DNA from: Balanoglossus misakiensis
Taxonomy: Eukaryota > Hemichordata
Length of the DNA: 64,000 nucleotides
Direction: 5' to 3'
NCBI GenBank assembly: GCA_040954595.2
Contig: CM082587.2
Coordinates: 4,526,001-4,590,000 of the forward strand
Shown: piece by piece, positions 35,435 through 49,800 of the stretch
How the letters are laid out: each line of letters opens with the position of its first letter
Numbering within the stretch: the stretch's first letter is position 1
Notes under the pieces: generated by a model
Seen by the model: the letters and a program-made list of their open reading frames with translations, nothing else
What the model was told of the DNA's origin: nothing
Database searches by the model: none
Translations under genes and position numbers: made by a program

Positions 35435-38400
35435 CTTTTGTTGTGTATCTTTACACAAGTACCCACTGGATTCAGTACTGTTGGATATCGATGGCTTAGC
35501 CAAATACACCTTGTACATTGTACATGTACCTCTTTGATTGGAAAATAACTGTAACATGTTGACTGAAATGTTAACCCTTTGCCTGCAGTCTCTTGAACAC
35601 AAGAGATCTACTCTACTGAATCTCATACTAGAAGATGTAAATTTCTGAGTCAGCGCACTTTTAAATGCAAAGGTGCCTCAAGTTACATGTATATAAGCAA
35701 ACATGGTTATTTATTGTCCTATATAGTATTAAAAAAGCCATTTGTGGCCCCAAATATATATTTTATTTTCCAATTTCCCTGGACTATAAAGATTAGCCCC
35801 TCCTAAACAAAGATAAGCCAGCCAGACTGTAACCAGAATAAATATCTTGCAATAATCATTCATTACTTGCTCCTGTCCAACCCCTGCTCACAACAACAAG
35901 TCACTCGCATTTTCTGCAGCGCTGAGCTCAGGGAAATCAAGCTACATGTACGTGCATAGCCTTGTTTGCCACTGACGGCTGGCTGCACATCACTACACCC
36001 AGCTGAACAAATCACCGAGGGGGAAAAATATGGGTTTGCAAGGGTTTTCAGAAAGACAACATTTAGCCGATTTTTCGCTTCTGGTCTCTTTGATATCAAA
36101 TATCAAACATCAGTTTACATGTATGTAGTCTTATAAGTCTGACTATAAGACATATTGGTGCTTCAGAACATCTTTACACAGGCTAGACTGCTCTGCACTA
36201 AAGTTGTACCTCACTCCTGTCCAATTTGTTCCAAGAGCTTGACATCAGCGAATGACAGCTTCAGATCTTACAGGGGCAGTCGTTGTTGATATCCTAAGCT
36301 TCTTTCCTCAGATTTGATGTCTCCTGTCATTGTATTGCTTCTGGAGGTTTGGAGGAGATCTTGGCTTCATGTTGCTTTTTAATAGGCTTAGCGTGAGTGA
36401 TTCCCAGAGAGGACAGCCGGGGCCTATTATACATCACCGATGACATATCCATCAAGTTAAAATGCTAACACACAGAGCCCCGCATTCAAGGGTCTATTCA
36501 GCAGTGTTATGACGCACCAAGGTGTGTTGAGTGTGTATACAACCATTTAACAAAAGGTGGCTTCGACCTTGATTGGAATGTCTCCAATCGACGGACGTGT
36601 TTACATGTACATGGGCAGAAGCCTTGGTTCATATGACATAAGCTTTCACCTTGAACTTGACCGGGTTCACACTGTGTACATACCACGAATGCTTCAAAAT
36701 TACCGGGCGAGTAATTTCATTTTTTATCACTAATGGGCTGATGCGTACTCCACATTAAAATAATGTCACGTGCTGCCATCTGCAGCTATGGGAAGTGAAT
36801 CAAGGAAGAAATATTCACAGACAAGCAATACACATTTACTCACACAAATTACAGTTCCTGTTTCATTGGAAGATCCATATTGACTTTCCCCATTCTTTCA
36901 TCCCCAAGACTAATTTTACCACACAATATGGAGGTTTTGAGTTATTCTTTTCTTATGAATGGCAAATTACAAATATTTAAACTCCCCCTAAATAAATTAC
37001 TGGATAATAGAATATGTAAACGTAAGCCATTACTGTGAAAAAAAATCAATTGCGTAGCGTACCATTCATGACAGAGTACAGAAAACTCATTCGTTCTGCC
37101 ATGAATGGACAAACAGACTTCACCACGGATGACTCATCATGACTTCATGAGTGTCATTCTTTTCTCTCTCTCTATTTCTCACCATCCAACTGACCCTTTT
37201 TAGAGTTTTAGAGAAAAATACCAGCATGCAGTTCATCAGCAGAATCTATTTCTAATAGCAGCGCCCTCTATGGTCACTTTGGGCATAGCTCAATTTGTGC
37301 AGAGACAGTATTGTCTGTGTGTTATTTTTTTGGGAGTTAGGACTCTGTATGTCATTAACACTGCAGTCTTACTGAATTATTGAGTTCATGATGTTAGTTC
37401 TTCATCCACAGAAGATACAGCAACAACCAGAACAGCAAGGTCAACTCGACCCCACAAGGAGATCAGGTCACGGGGAAAAGTGGGTCACTTTGCTGGAAAG
37501 TGTTGGTCCCTATCTTGACTTTATTTACATGGCATCTAAATTGCCTTTTAATCTTCCCTGGCAGGGCCATTGAAAAGTGGCCTACTATAAAAATCAGGTC
37601 AGTGTACAAGACAACTGACACCCTGCCCTGTCAGGTCGATGGAGATTTCTCGTAAAACATTCACCATTTCTCAACATTCCTTTCATGCTGAATCCGCCAC
37701 TTTTTCTAAAGGCTGATCCATGTGGGTTGTAGCCATGGCAGATCATTCTTATGTGATGAAAGTGATGATCTGGCATACGATTGAACCTTGAGCCACTATG
37801 CTGCAGCTTTAAATGTGCAGAATGCAGCACGGATATTTCTGACTGACAGCTGTTTTCCAAGTCCCTGCTGATTTACATTTAACAGACAAACAACGGGGCA
37901 CTGTCACGCATGCACTGTACCACATCATCTGTGGTTACAAATATAACGTTCCGGAATCTAATTAAAAAGCCTGCCTGCATTTTTAACACACTGATGTCTT
38001 TGTCACCCAGGAATACAATGGTCTTGGGGGTTTGGTGACATGTATAAGACAAAACACATCTCTTTCCTTACTGTACATTTATCAATTTGTGTCATCCCCC
38101 CATCCCTAGTGACGTTTATGCACTACAGGGTAACTCTGATGGAATGCAACTTTCCTGTGCAAATAAAACTCAACTATTCATGTAACAATAATTCATCATC
38201 AATGATAGTAAACCTTTCACCTCTACATTGTATTCCACTGTATGGGTTCAACAATGTCACGAGAAATAATGGACCTGATTGTGGTCAAAGAGTGATGATT
38301 CAATCATCTACATGTACTGCTGCAATTGTACAGGGTTCACTTTCTTGGGCATCAACCGGCCAAGGAACATTTGTGATTTATACTCTGAGACAAATAGCTG

Positions 38401-39725
38401 TGAAATGCAGCTTTACATAAACTAACAGACTGCTATTTAAAAGAATGACAGTACACACACAATGTAGTGTGAACCGCCTATTTTTAACCACCAGTTGGGG
38501 GTAAGAATGGAAAAACACCCGGAACAATTCCAGAACCCTGGAAATTTTAACACCAGGAGTCCAGTTAATTAGTCTGCCACCACCAGTCCCCGGCATTATG
38601 TAATGATTACAAGTCTCTGCAACATGGTGCCCCATCATGTACATCAATGCCTGGAATGCCCGGTATGGGATGAGACTTCCATGTAACAGCGGACAAGGTC
38701 CTGCACTAGCAGCAAGTGACAACCAGGCACATACAGCCAGCAGCTATACATACAACTTGAAGATGCCATATTTTTAGACACTTGGGAGGCACTTGAGCAG
38801 GCATTCACACTGTATGTATTGGGCCAAAGGGACTGTGATTGGGCTGATTACAGCAGAAAACAAACCAACCCACACAACACAATTAACACTTTTTAAGTAC
38901 TGTGAACTGTACTTGTCACCTTACCATAAAAAGCTGTCAAAACTCAGTGCATATACAGTGTATTTTACATAACATTTTCTTCAAATCTGAGAAGAAAATG
39001 TTTATATCATACACCCATGTACCTTTCACCCATGTATCATAAATGGTTACATTGTAGCCATTATTAAAATAGGGGCCTATTGATTTTAGGCCTGATATTG
39101 ACATGGGGTGAATCAATATAAATGATTATTTAGTATTTGTCAATATTCCATCATGATGTCGGTGCAAGACAAGAATAAAAGACATTTTGAGCAGTACAAC
39201 TTCGATTTATAATCATTGTGCATAGTCCTAAGAAGAAATCTGCAGTAGTTTAGCAGGTGCAAAACCTAGGATCTCCATCTACTTACCTTAGAGTGTGGGA
39301 ACTGAGGTGAATTTTATATGTGGATGATTCATAAGTGACACAAGAGTAAGTTTGGATTTTTGAAGAGTATAAAAGGGTATTATCCTGCAGTCAATGAACG
39401 GCTAGATGCACACACGCCCACGTATGTGAAGGTTTTCTTCGGTGAACAGACAGGAAGCTACGCGATCAGTGTGATGCACTGCGTTGGTTCGTACGTGTAG
39501 AGATGATGACTGTAGTCTGTACCTCGATGCAAAATTACCGGCGACACTGCTTCTAAGCTGTACAGCAATGTGATATCAGGGTAAAAACTGCCAATTCTTC
39601 GACTGGATACTGCCGATCGCCGATGATGATTTTAAATTCACAACTTTACACACAGCTCACGCGGGTTCAACTCATTGATGATCACGCTCACACGAAAACA
39701 CACCTCTCTTGTTTTGTTTTCTTCC

Positions 39726-39779
39726 GTGATCGTCGAGGCACTCCTGGCATCTGGGCAACGCTCCTTGCTCGACGATCAC
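39726..39779. repeat. Inverted repeat with 12-bp perfect arms
   Basis: GTGATCGTCGAG at 39726-39737 is the exact reverse complement of CTCGACGATCAC at 39768-39779; the loop is 30 bases. It lies in the CpG-bearing patch upstream of BTBD8. It could be a transcription-factor site pair or a hairpin in a 5' UTR. Confidence 0.6.
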
Positions 39780-39944
39780 TACACGGATATGGAGACGAAG
39801 ATCCGTATATCCCGTGATGAGTAATTTACAGAAAATTCTTCATTACAACAAGCCGACGAACAACTTCGAGTAACGGACTGGTCCCGGCGCGGTGTCTGCG
39901 ATCGAAGCGCTAATGCATCTTGTGAAAAGAACAACCCAAATCAA

Positions 39945-39952
39945 TGACGTCA
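39945..39952. promoter_or_regulatory. Perfect CRE palindrome
   Basis: TGACGTCA in the shared upstream region of RALGPS (minus) and BTBD8 (plus), about 0.8 kb before the BTBD8 5' UTR acceptor at 40758-40759. CREB/ATF binding is inferred from the consensus only. Confidence 0.45.
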
Positions 39953-40884
39953 TTAAAATATGCTGGTGAACCCTAGGTCAACTTTACTCTAACCAGCGAT
40001 ATTTTTTTATCGAAAGCTTTTTAATATTATGTAGTAAATATACCGTAAATTATAAAAATAATGGGTTTCGAACAATAAAGACGCTTGGTACTTGCTCATT
40101 ATTAACCTTCTTTGACAAGTTCATAGGTCAAAGAGAAGTATCATTACATCATCATTTTACGTCTACAGAACCTCGTTTTGGTATGCACTGAATCAATCAC
40201 CTGCACTGGCATGCAATCGACATGATAGACGTTCCAGGTGACCGTGCAAGAACACTGTACGTTATGGCTTTACAGGTATTTATCACTTATTTATAACGTA
40301 CCTACTTTTCGACTGTCATGCTGTTATATATATGGGCCAAGCAGGCTGCGTTTACCAAGTGTCCAACGATCACACCGAAGTATTTCTCAGGCAGTGTCAC
40401 TTGGACGAGTATGTGGACGAACATGAATCCAACCACTGATCTGTGCTTGTGGTGTATAATGCATTTATAAATACACTTGGGAATTTTTAAGCAGTTGACT
40501 GTTTGAAATTATTGTTACTGAGAAAATATATGTTTATCTTTTGTAAACATCTTAATGATAAAAGGCACAGACATGATGTGTCCCTCACCTATGAACTTGA
40601 TAGTGCAGTTGCCATGTGTGTGTAGTTTCTCACATACTTGTTTATTGAATGTGTGTTGAGTTTTGTGTAACTGTGCAATTATTCCCTCAGAACTGTTTGA
40701 CAAATACCTCTCTCACACAAAGCCCTTCTTTGTTTTCTGCTTTTCATCGTTGTGCACAGGGGCTTCAGACGTCGGAGATGTGATAGACAGACACCACACA
40801 GCCCCACAAAGGTAATATTTGAATCCCGGTGAACCGCAGAAGAAGAGACTGGCTGGAATTGTTTCGTTCACCATTGCAGTCACA

Positions 40885-43800
40885 ATGGCCAGGCAGGGTG
40901 GAAGCCAGATGAGTGACGCTTTCATTGAGAAGACGGCGAAAGAAAAAGCCAGGCTGATACACAAGTTAGCCAACCAACTCAAGGCTGACATGGCAAGGTG
41001 AGAAAAGCTACTTGGAGTGACATTAATGATGAGGAACAACCTAGCCTGGTCTCCATACCAGTGTGTTTTAGATCAAAAAACACACTGGTAATATGGAGAC
41101 CAGGCTAGGAACAACCTGATTTCAGCACACACCACCTTTTATTACCAGAAAGTTAAAATTTAGATTTTTACACACAGTCGCATGGGAATTGGGATCGTAT
41201 ATACAGTAAAACACAGTAAAATCCTTTTACTGTGTCATAGGCGATCGCCGTGTATATACAGTCACTGTGTATATACGATCGCCATGTATATACGATCCAA
41301 TTCCCATGCGACTGTGATTTTACAGTACAAAAATGTACATTTGTACAGTATTTTATATTTTAAGTACCGCCCCTTATATTGAAATGTCATATGTGAGGAA
41401 AATGTCCATCAAATTGAAATCAATGCCAAAGGCAATGTTTCTTTCAATCAGAAATGAAACCTGTTGGATAGAAAGAAATTCAACCTATACTGTTGTTGTT
41501 AAACGATAAATTCACTATACTGAATATCACAAAGCTAATAGCAATACAGGAAATGTGTCATTCTATCATTTGTCAAAAATAACAAAAGGACCACCATCTC
41601 CATATTGGCAACCTGCAGTGCCACTATTTTCCAACATTTTAATACAGTTACTCATTCCTTCTTATAATATATTCAGTCTGTAAAATGATACCCTTTGACT
41701 TGATAAATATCATTTATGAAACAATTTTGTCTATATTTTGGGAAATTGATGTATGTCAATTACCCTGTTTCTAACAAGTAATATATATATGTGGAAATTA
41801 TGTAACACAGAGCCGAGGTCAGGAAACAACACTAATTTTAATATAATTTCCCTTAAAAAATTGTGCATTTCCTGTATGTTTGCCTTTTATGTCGGGCATT
41901 GTGAAAGATATATGTCCAGCACTACAATGGGAACGTTGTAACAGGTGTGTGTTATTTCAGACTTCAGCACAGATTCTATCTGCCATCAACTGGGAGTTGT
42001 GTTTATGTTAGCGTGTTGGTGTAAATGGTTGAATGAGGCCAAACTTTTGTTGGATCCTCGTTGTGTGCCATAGATGTCCTCTGCTGTAGAATCCTGACAG
42101 GGCCTGGTGGGTTGTGTCCTCTCTTGGTCCAGCTGTGATGTCTCTGTTGGTAACTAAACTCTGTTGCGAGGTGGTCATTTACCAAGTAAACTTCAGTGTG
42201 TTTCCAACTTGAGTCTGTGACTAGCCGAGGTGTCTAAATTCTGGCCTTTCAATAGTTTGTGCTGTAAATTTCTGAACTTCGGCCAGGATCATTCCCACGT
42301 TCTGCGTCAGTTTACTGGCATTGTCAAATATTTGAATTGTGTCGATTGCTTGAAAAAGGCTTTTATGGACAAGCCAGTGATGTAGTAATTAACCCTTAGA
42401 ACAACTGCAGTAACCCATGACCAATAAAAGAAGAGAGCTGTTTCAACATGGTATTAAACGGGTAAATGCTGTCGTAAACTAATTCCAAAATGAGAATCAC
42501 AAAAATGGCTATCTTTGTTTTGAATAAGACGTCCCCCAGAGTTCATAATATTTTCAAAACCCAGTGGGAAAAATGATTATGTATCCATAAGAACTGTATC
42601 TGAATCACTGAATGCCAACGATGGTGAGGAAGCTGTGTTTTATTAACGTCCACATGTAACTGTTGTGTTAACTTAGTGTGAGTAATACCTAACAATTACA
42701 GTGGCAGCGTTAATTGAATTCAAGCTATTTTTGTACTATTGTAATCTCTGGTAACAGTGTCTATAGATCCAGCATGGCCACTGAAGGCATTGTTGTTTTC
42801 TATATATACAGTTTTGCCCACAATATCAGTGTAACCCTCAAGTATGTACTGTTATTAGTTTGTTCCATTGTTTTCAATGGTGTTGGTGGACCCTTACACT
42901 GGTAAATAGGGGTGAAGGGTTTCAATCATTGAATAAAAATGTTTGTATTTATGATCGTGGTACATAGTGCATCACCTTGGATGTGACTGATGTTAGCAGA
43001 TTCGAGTGAATGTAATCTTGATTGTCACAAGTTATTATCTGTATCATGCCCTGAACATGTACCCTGGTTGTGTTGAACCTGCATTCCCAACAGATACACA
43101 GAAAATGCCCTGAAATACAAGTCAGTACACGTCTGCTGTGAGTATCACACATTATTTGCCGGGCGGGAAGCTTTGACCAAACTGATCAGCAACAGTTGGA
43201 ATCATTCATCTGAACATTTGGCTAATAAGCACTTACATAGTGAGGACATGTCTATCACAGTTCTCACACTGACAGCAATAAATTTCACAGTTCTGAAAGG
43301 GAAGGGGTCATAATACTGTAATATTTACATTTGAAACCACAAATTCCTCCTTTATTTGAGATCACTTAAACTGACCATGGTTACCAGAATATGTTGACTT
43401 ACTTGAGTGTACTCAAATATAATAGGGTCATTATGTTTCTAAACTTGGCTGCTTTACTCAATAAAAAGTATTAGCCTACATATACATGTAAACATGTAGT
43501 ATGTATAGCAGATATTTATAGAAAAATAACAAGATAGTAGAACTGATGTTTCTGTTCTTTAAGAGTAAGACACCTATAGAATATAGAATAACTGAAAAGC
43601 ATGAACACAGAGCAAATTAGAAAAATGAAATGAATTTAAACATACAGCATCACTGACATTAAAACAAAGATAATGAAATAGGGACAGTTGTTGAAAGTGG
43701 GTGGAAATGCAGACAGACAAACTGTCGACGAGAGAGACGAAGGCAGCAGATAGATGCAGTGAATGACGAAGCACGTAGCAGTTCAAATGATTTATTACAA

Positions 43801-46800
43801 GAAACTAGACATTGTAGACAGGGTTTTTGTACACCTGTAGACTTTGAATCTACAGTTCAGAGCACATCATGTTTTTCTGACCTCACACAAAATATTGTAT
43901 CTCGAGAGTTTGAAGATAAAAAAACACATGAGACGACTGTAAAAATGAATCATGAGCCTATTTATAGGCGAGAATGAAAATTTAAATATAGCTGTAGATG
44001 TGATGGCTATGCTGTGACTATGCATGGAGTGTGCGAAGTGGGTGAGTCACTTTCACCGCATGCAGAGGAAATAAAAAGAGAGAAAACGTGATTGTGTTAA
44101 GAATATGACTCCCTGTCCTTACCGATATACAGGCCATCATTTCTCGATTTTCATCGAAATAAATGCTCGGTGCTTACATGTCTAACACAATCAAAATGGA
44201 CGGTGGGCAAAAAGCCAACACAGATTTAAAATGGGAGTATGCCATGATGATCTGTTGATTTGTACATATATGAGTTCATTTCAGTTGGCATCACATGGAG
44301 ATGTACATTTCTCACACATGGAATTTCATTGCATGTAATGCGCCACATGTGTTTTTTCAACATAATCTTCTGTGTAACCATTAACACAATCTGAAGCCAG
44401 CAAAATGATGTGAAATCCCTTGCTATAAGATTACGTCTGAGGTCGGATTGTCTGGTCGATAATCATTCAATAGTTCCATGGTTACAGAGGCCACATATGA
44501 CCTGATTGGGTGAAGAGTTGGGGGGGGGGGAATCATGGGGTGTAATTGATTTGGTCTGAGTCTTAAAACCATGACAAAATGTTAAGATGTGTGCTCCCAC
44601 ATTGGATTATCGACAAACACTTAATAAACTGCAGGGGAGTAGAAAAATCATGCAGAAGCTGTATTTATTTGAACAAGTGGACTGCCGCCATCAACGTATG
44701 GATTATATTGACTGGGTGTGACCTGGAGGGTTAGGCCAGAAATCCAATAGGTCATCATCAACAAATCTTGGCGTCTGTCGTGTTTGTGTTTTTATGCTGG
44801 GACAAATCGATGTACAGAACATGCCAGGTCATTGGATCAAATAAAATAAAGAAGAATTATGTAGGTGAATTATATATCCATGATGGCATCCATAGTGTTA
44901 TAGAACATGAAACATTACCACCCATGGATGCATAAGAGTCCCAACTATCCAATTTCCATATTGTTATTTTTAATGCTGTTCGACAAGACATCATACACAC
45001 ATTCCCATGTGTCTGGTGCACATAATACCCTCAACTGACTGAATGACAAATCCGTCGAAGGAATTAGACAGAGGTTGAGTGAGTCCGCCACACTGTGAGC
45101 TTTCAGAAACTCTCAGTGCATCTTTTGTTGGGTCTCAGTTCTCTAACACTGGACACTGTCTATATCGCTGTGTCTAACAAACTCGCAAACACACAATGAG
45201 ATCATTCTGCTTCAGAATATAGAGACCTACTCGCTGCGTCAAGACATTTCTGTGGCCTTTCAAGGGGGTCCCCTCTGTGAGGCCTATTCATTAGCACTCT
45301 GATGGAGCATTAGTAATTGCTGGGTTCAATGAATGCGGCAAATGGTCGCAAACGTCAATTGAATCTGGATTTTGCAATGAAAAATTTGTTGAAGAACATT
45401 ACAGGATCAAATAAGTACAGTATATAAACTTAAATCCATTGAATGATAGCTTGTCCTGAATTTTGCATTCATAGTCACGTCAGAACCATCTGTGCGAAAA
45501 GAACGCACAAAACATTTTTTTTTTTCAGTGCATGTTTGCTGGATTAATAAGCTGGAACATGGACGTTTTCAAAATGAATTGAAATGTTGGTACATGCTTA
45601 AAATAGCAAGCGTTTCATTATAACTGTACAGGCCAACCCACAGTTAATGGATTTCATAGCTTCTGGCTACTAGTTTCTACCTCACTGAGCAGGTACTGTG
45701 AAATGATGGAACCATGGTCAGGGTTGGCTTATTAAACTTCAGAAAGTGTGCCAGTATTTCATGCATGTACAGTGATATTTGTAGTTGACAGTGAATCTTT
45801 CAGTGCACACCTACTTGTAAGGTGCACCCTACCACATGTAAACAAACAAATGCAAGACAAAGGTGAACAGAGAAACGCAGTGTGTTGCATGTAGGCATTT
45901 ATTGTGTATGTAGGTCAGTCACAACAATGAATACCAGTGGAATGTGGGACCCAGCCACTGAAAGACAGGGTGTATCGATTACAGCCAATGTAGTGGTTGT
46001 ATAGAGCAGTTGGATATTCAAAACCATGGTAAAAATAAACTTTGGGGCGCAGTATTCCAGAGTGATCGTACAATTACCATGTACTACCAAATATTCTGTA
46101 GTGGAGGAGTCTCGTCACTCAAAATAAGACTTCATTTGTTTTCAAGTTCCATTGATATTTGCATAACAGTACCGGAATATAAATTTGTGACTAGATACAG
46201 CAGATGAGAAACAGACATTAAATGTGCTCAAAGGCGAGTGTTACGCAAATCCAATATTTTTAACATAATAATGATACAACTAATGCACTCATCAAACTGA
46301 CGCCATGACATTGTATTGATTACAAATCATATAATATCATTATGACTATTTATATTGCCATGGGAGACAATTGATATTGTGACCTTGGTGAGCACATTAG
46401 ATGTGATGAGAGTAAACTTTAAGCATTGTCAACTTTGATACTAGCAGCATGATCTGTCAACAATGGTGCAATATTTGAACATAGAATAAACTGCATTTAT
46501 GGAAATGTGATTGTCTTGATTCTCGGCAGCCTGTCCACAGGGCCATCGGTGATTTAGAATCGATTAATTCCCTATTGTGTTTCAACGAGGTCAAGAGGTC
46601 AAAGAGTAATGCCAACACAAACAAACGGAAGTTGATCTGATGTGGACAACACACCTTTGCATGAATGCCTGCCTACGCTTAGAGACTCTTATGATCTTGC
46701 ATGTACATAATAGCAAGAAATAGTTTCAATAAATCAGTGAGTTAATGTTCCTGTGAACAACTCCTTTTTCGCAGTCAAACCACCACATACCAAACTGGCC

Positions 46801-49800
46801 AAAAATGATGACACAATACATTGTCACTTACTTTGGCTAATTTGCAATTTAGTGACTGTACGTCTATATGCATTACTATAACATTACAAAAACTTAAATT
46901 GCTGTCTAAAGCAATATGATTACTAACTATCAGCGACTTGTTATATTTTCATTGATAGATTACTTGAAGACACGGAGAACGCCGACATAATACTGGTCGC
47001 TGGGGGAGAACATTTACTTTCACACAAGATCATGCTACAGACCCGAGTGCCAGAGTTCTTTAATTATTTCATCGGTAAACACAGTGTGGCCAAGAAAATC
47101 ATGATACACCATGTCAGTGCGGATGATCTCAAGGCCTTTCTTCGGTGAGTGAAAGTCTGGTCCTGGTTCTAGTCTGGCTGTAAACTTTCCCACAGTACCA
47201 GTGTTGGGAATTTTCATTCCTCTAACAGCCCTGCTCTGTAATAGTATCCTAGATATACATTTGACACGGCTGTATGTTATGGCTATTTTGACATTGCTAT
47301 AAAAGAGAAGTTTTATAGGTTCGTAGTTGTACATGGTGTTTTCCAACACCCACAATATCATTTGATAGGTTTACAAGGATGTTAAAGTTCTCCTGTCTAT
47401 GTGATGCAAGCGGAACTTTGTGTGGCAATGTATGAAATTTCAAACTTCAATATCAGATGTCATGTTGATTTTTTTCTTCCTCAGGGATATTTACAGTTTG
47501 AATGAAATCAGTCCGTGGCGGGAAACCATAAGGGAATGGATAGAGCTCCAGGAGAAGCACAAATCCATGGAAGCCAGCCTGGAGGAGATGGAGATCAGCG
47601 GGAAAAATGATAAACGGGGGATAATGTCCGATGAGGACATCGCCATGGTTGCAGTGGAGGAGGAGGATCACTGCGAGGGGCAGGGAGGCTGTGTTTCCGT
47701 GGCGATGGACGTGAACACCAGCCTTCAACAGTTCGACTGCAGAGACGATGTCATGAAATCCATGGAATTAGATATGCCGGAATCAGGGTTGGGAACGTGT
47801 GTCAATGGAAACTCTAAAGACGTTGATGGCGACAACGTCATAAATGATGCTTTTCTCAAGGCCAATATGCCGGAACCCACGTGTTATCTGGCCAAGGACT
47901 TGCTGGATATGTTTGTGAATCAAGAAAGTACGGATATCACTTTGAGAGTGGAAGACAAGAAAATCAGAGCACATAGGTAAGGGTTGTGGTGGTGGGGGGG
48001 GGGGGAGGGAGGGGGATCTGAACCAACCAAAGTACTCTTTTTTCTACATGACTGACTGTATCTACCTGCTTGAAACCTTGTCTTTTTTGTATGCATATTG
48101 GTAATATCATATATTGATTTAATCTATCAAAACAATATTTGCAATAGAATTGCTTTATTTCTTTTTTGTCTCTCCAGATTTATATTATGCTGTAGATCGA
48201 TCTACTTCACTGCTATGCTGTGTGGTGGATGGGCAGAGAGCTCTGCAGAGGAAATATGCCTTTTTGAGTGAGTGATTTACAAAAAAAGAAGCAGATTCTA
48301 TTTCTGTTCCCAGTTTTAATAAAGCTGTCTCCACAAGCAATATGGCAAAAAGAGGTTTGCTTTTACATTTGAATGCACAGTCACGTTCTATGGTAATTTT
48401 GCCAAATATCTTCAATCACATTTTCTTATCTTTTTCTCAGTGTGAGTTGTACGACAGCATTGGGAGCACTGTTCTACATCTATGGTGGGGTTATGGAGGA
48501 CCCCCATGATGCAGTTATTGGGTAAGTGACTGCCTATCTTTGATACGAACATACATATACTGTAGGTACAAGAGAATGAATGAATGAATGAATGAATGAA
48601 TGCAGTGACCATGTGTATATTAATTGCACAGATTTGTATGCAAATATCAACATCCTGTGCGATGGTTTTTTACAAGTTTCTGTACACCTACGTTCAAGAC
48701 AACAGCCTTTGTTTGTGTCGTATTGTGAAATGTTATAAAAGTTTTTCCCGAATCCATTCATGTTTCCAGGTTCCCCAATGTCAATAATAGCTGGTCTCTA
48801 CCAGTGTTCAGGTTTGTAGATTTTGTGACGCTAGCTAAGTTGGTGAAACTGACTGTATCCTAAAAAAATAGCTCTAGGGAAGTTACCCCCTGGACAGTTT
48901 ATCCATCGGGACAATTCCCCTGAACCTAACACTAACTATTAGATGGGTGGTAAGTGTCCAGGGGGTAAGCATCCTATCCTCCTACAAACAACACTTCATC
49001 TTGTAATTTCGTTTCTTGCATTAATATCTCCTCCCTGGCATTATTATAAATTCTCTTCCCTTCATGGTGCCCGCTATCCCCTGTTTCTTGGTGATTTTGT
49101 GATGTGGGTGTGTGTGGCTGTCATTTTTTGAGTTTTTTTATTACCATGGCAATAGCTAAAGTGAGTAATTACTGGTTTTATTAAAAACAGGCTGTTTTCC
49201 GTTGCCATGGCGATACGCAGCGTCAGTTCGAACATTTTGCCGTTACCATGGTTGCATGAAGATTCTATTCCAAATGAAAGAATATGATAATCGGTCAACA
49301 CCTACGTCTTTGCTATTGAACACCGCGGTTATTTTTTTGCTCTGTTTGGGGCCAGAATAAGTTCAAGGGTCCCAACTAGGCTCAATATGACATGTAGGAG
49401 GAATACACATAATCAAGAGTGGCCCATATTACACCTACATACATGTTCATAGAGCTCAGTGTACAATGTAGGAAAATCAGTCAGTTGGTGTTGGTTGATA
49501 AATAATTTACTTACGCTCAATTAATTTCTTCATTCTTCTAAAAAAATTGCTATCTGCTTTGTTTCTGCAGATTGTAACAGAAAGCTTCTGGTGATGGTGA
49601 CATGTTTTGTTTTGTGAACTTGTACAAGAAACTATATCTTGTTTTCATATTGTTTTGCAGTGAACTAGTACAGATGTCTGATATGTATGGGCTGGATGGA
49701 CTGAAAGACAATGCAGGGTTTATTCTTCGAAGAGACAAATGCCACTTCTTTCACAAGGTAGGCACGTCTCTACAAAGTGAAGGCGTCTGCACGATGAAAA

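Larger units (their letters stand above)
31135..40759. other. RALGPS 5' introns and BTBD8 upstream region
   Basis: About 9.6 kb with no independent gene recognised. Several consensus minus-strand donors could end untranslated or short first exons of RALGPS: exon ends near 32966, 33280, 34117, 34594 and 39287. A perfect CRE (TGACGTCA, 39945-39952) and CpG-containing sequence near 39470-39910 suggest a promoter there, for BTBD8 on the plus strand, RALGPS on the minus strand, or both. Short plus- and minus-strand open frames in this stretch lack any family resemblance. Confidence 0.4.
40998..46958 (+). other. BTBD8 intron 1 (5.96 kb), gene-free apart from two foldback elements
   Basis: The longest confirmed intron in the window. 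Besides the two inverted-repeat elements at 41041-41109 and 41173-41316, I see no nested gene; the short open frames in both strands lack splice partners and family resemblance. The intron begins GTGAGA and ends TTGATAG. Confidence 0.7.

Noticed and set aside
48771-48790. Acceptor-like TTTCCAG/GTTCCCC as an extra BTBD8 exon
   Set aside because: Skipping it joins exon 5 directly to the exon at 49661 in phase and reproduces the VIGELVQMSDMYGL block expected from human BTBD8.
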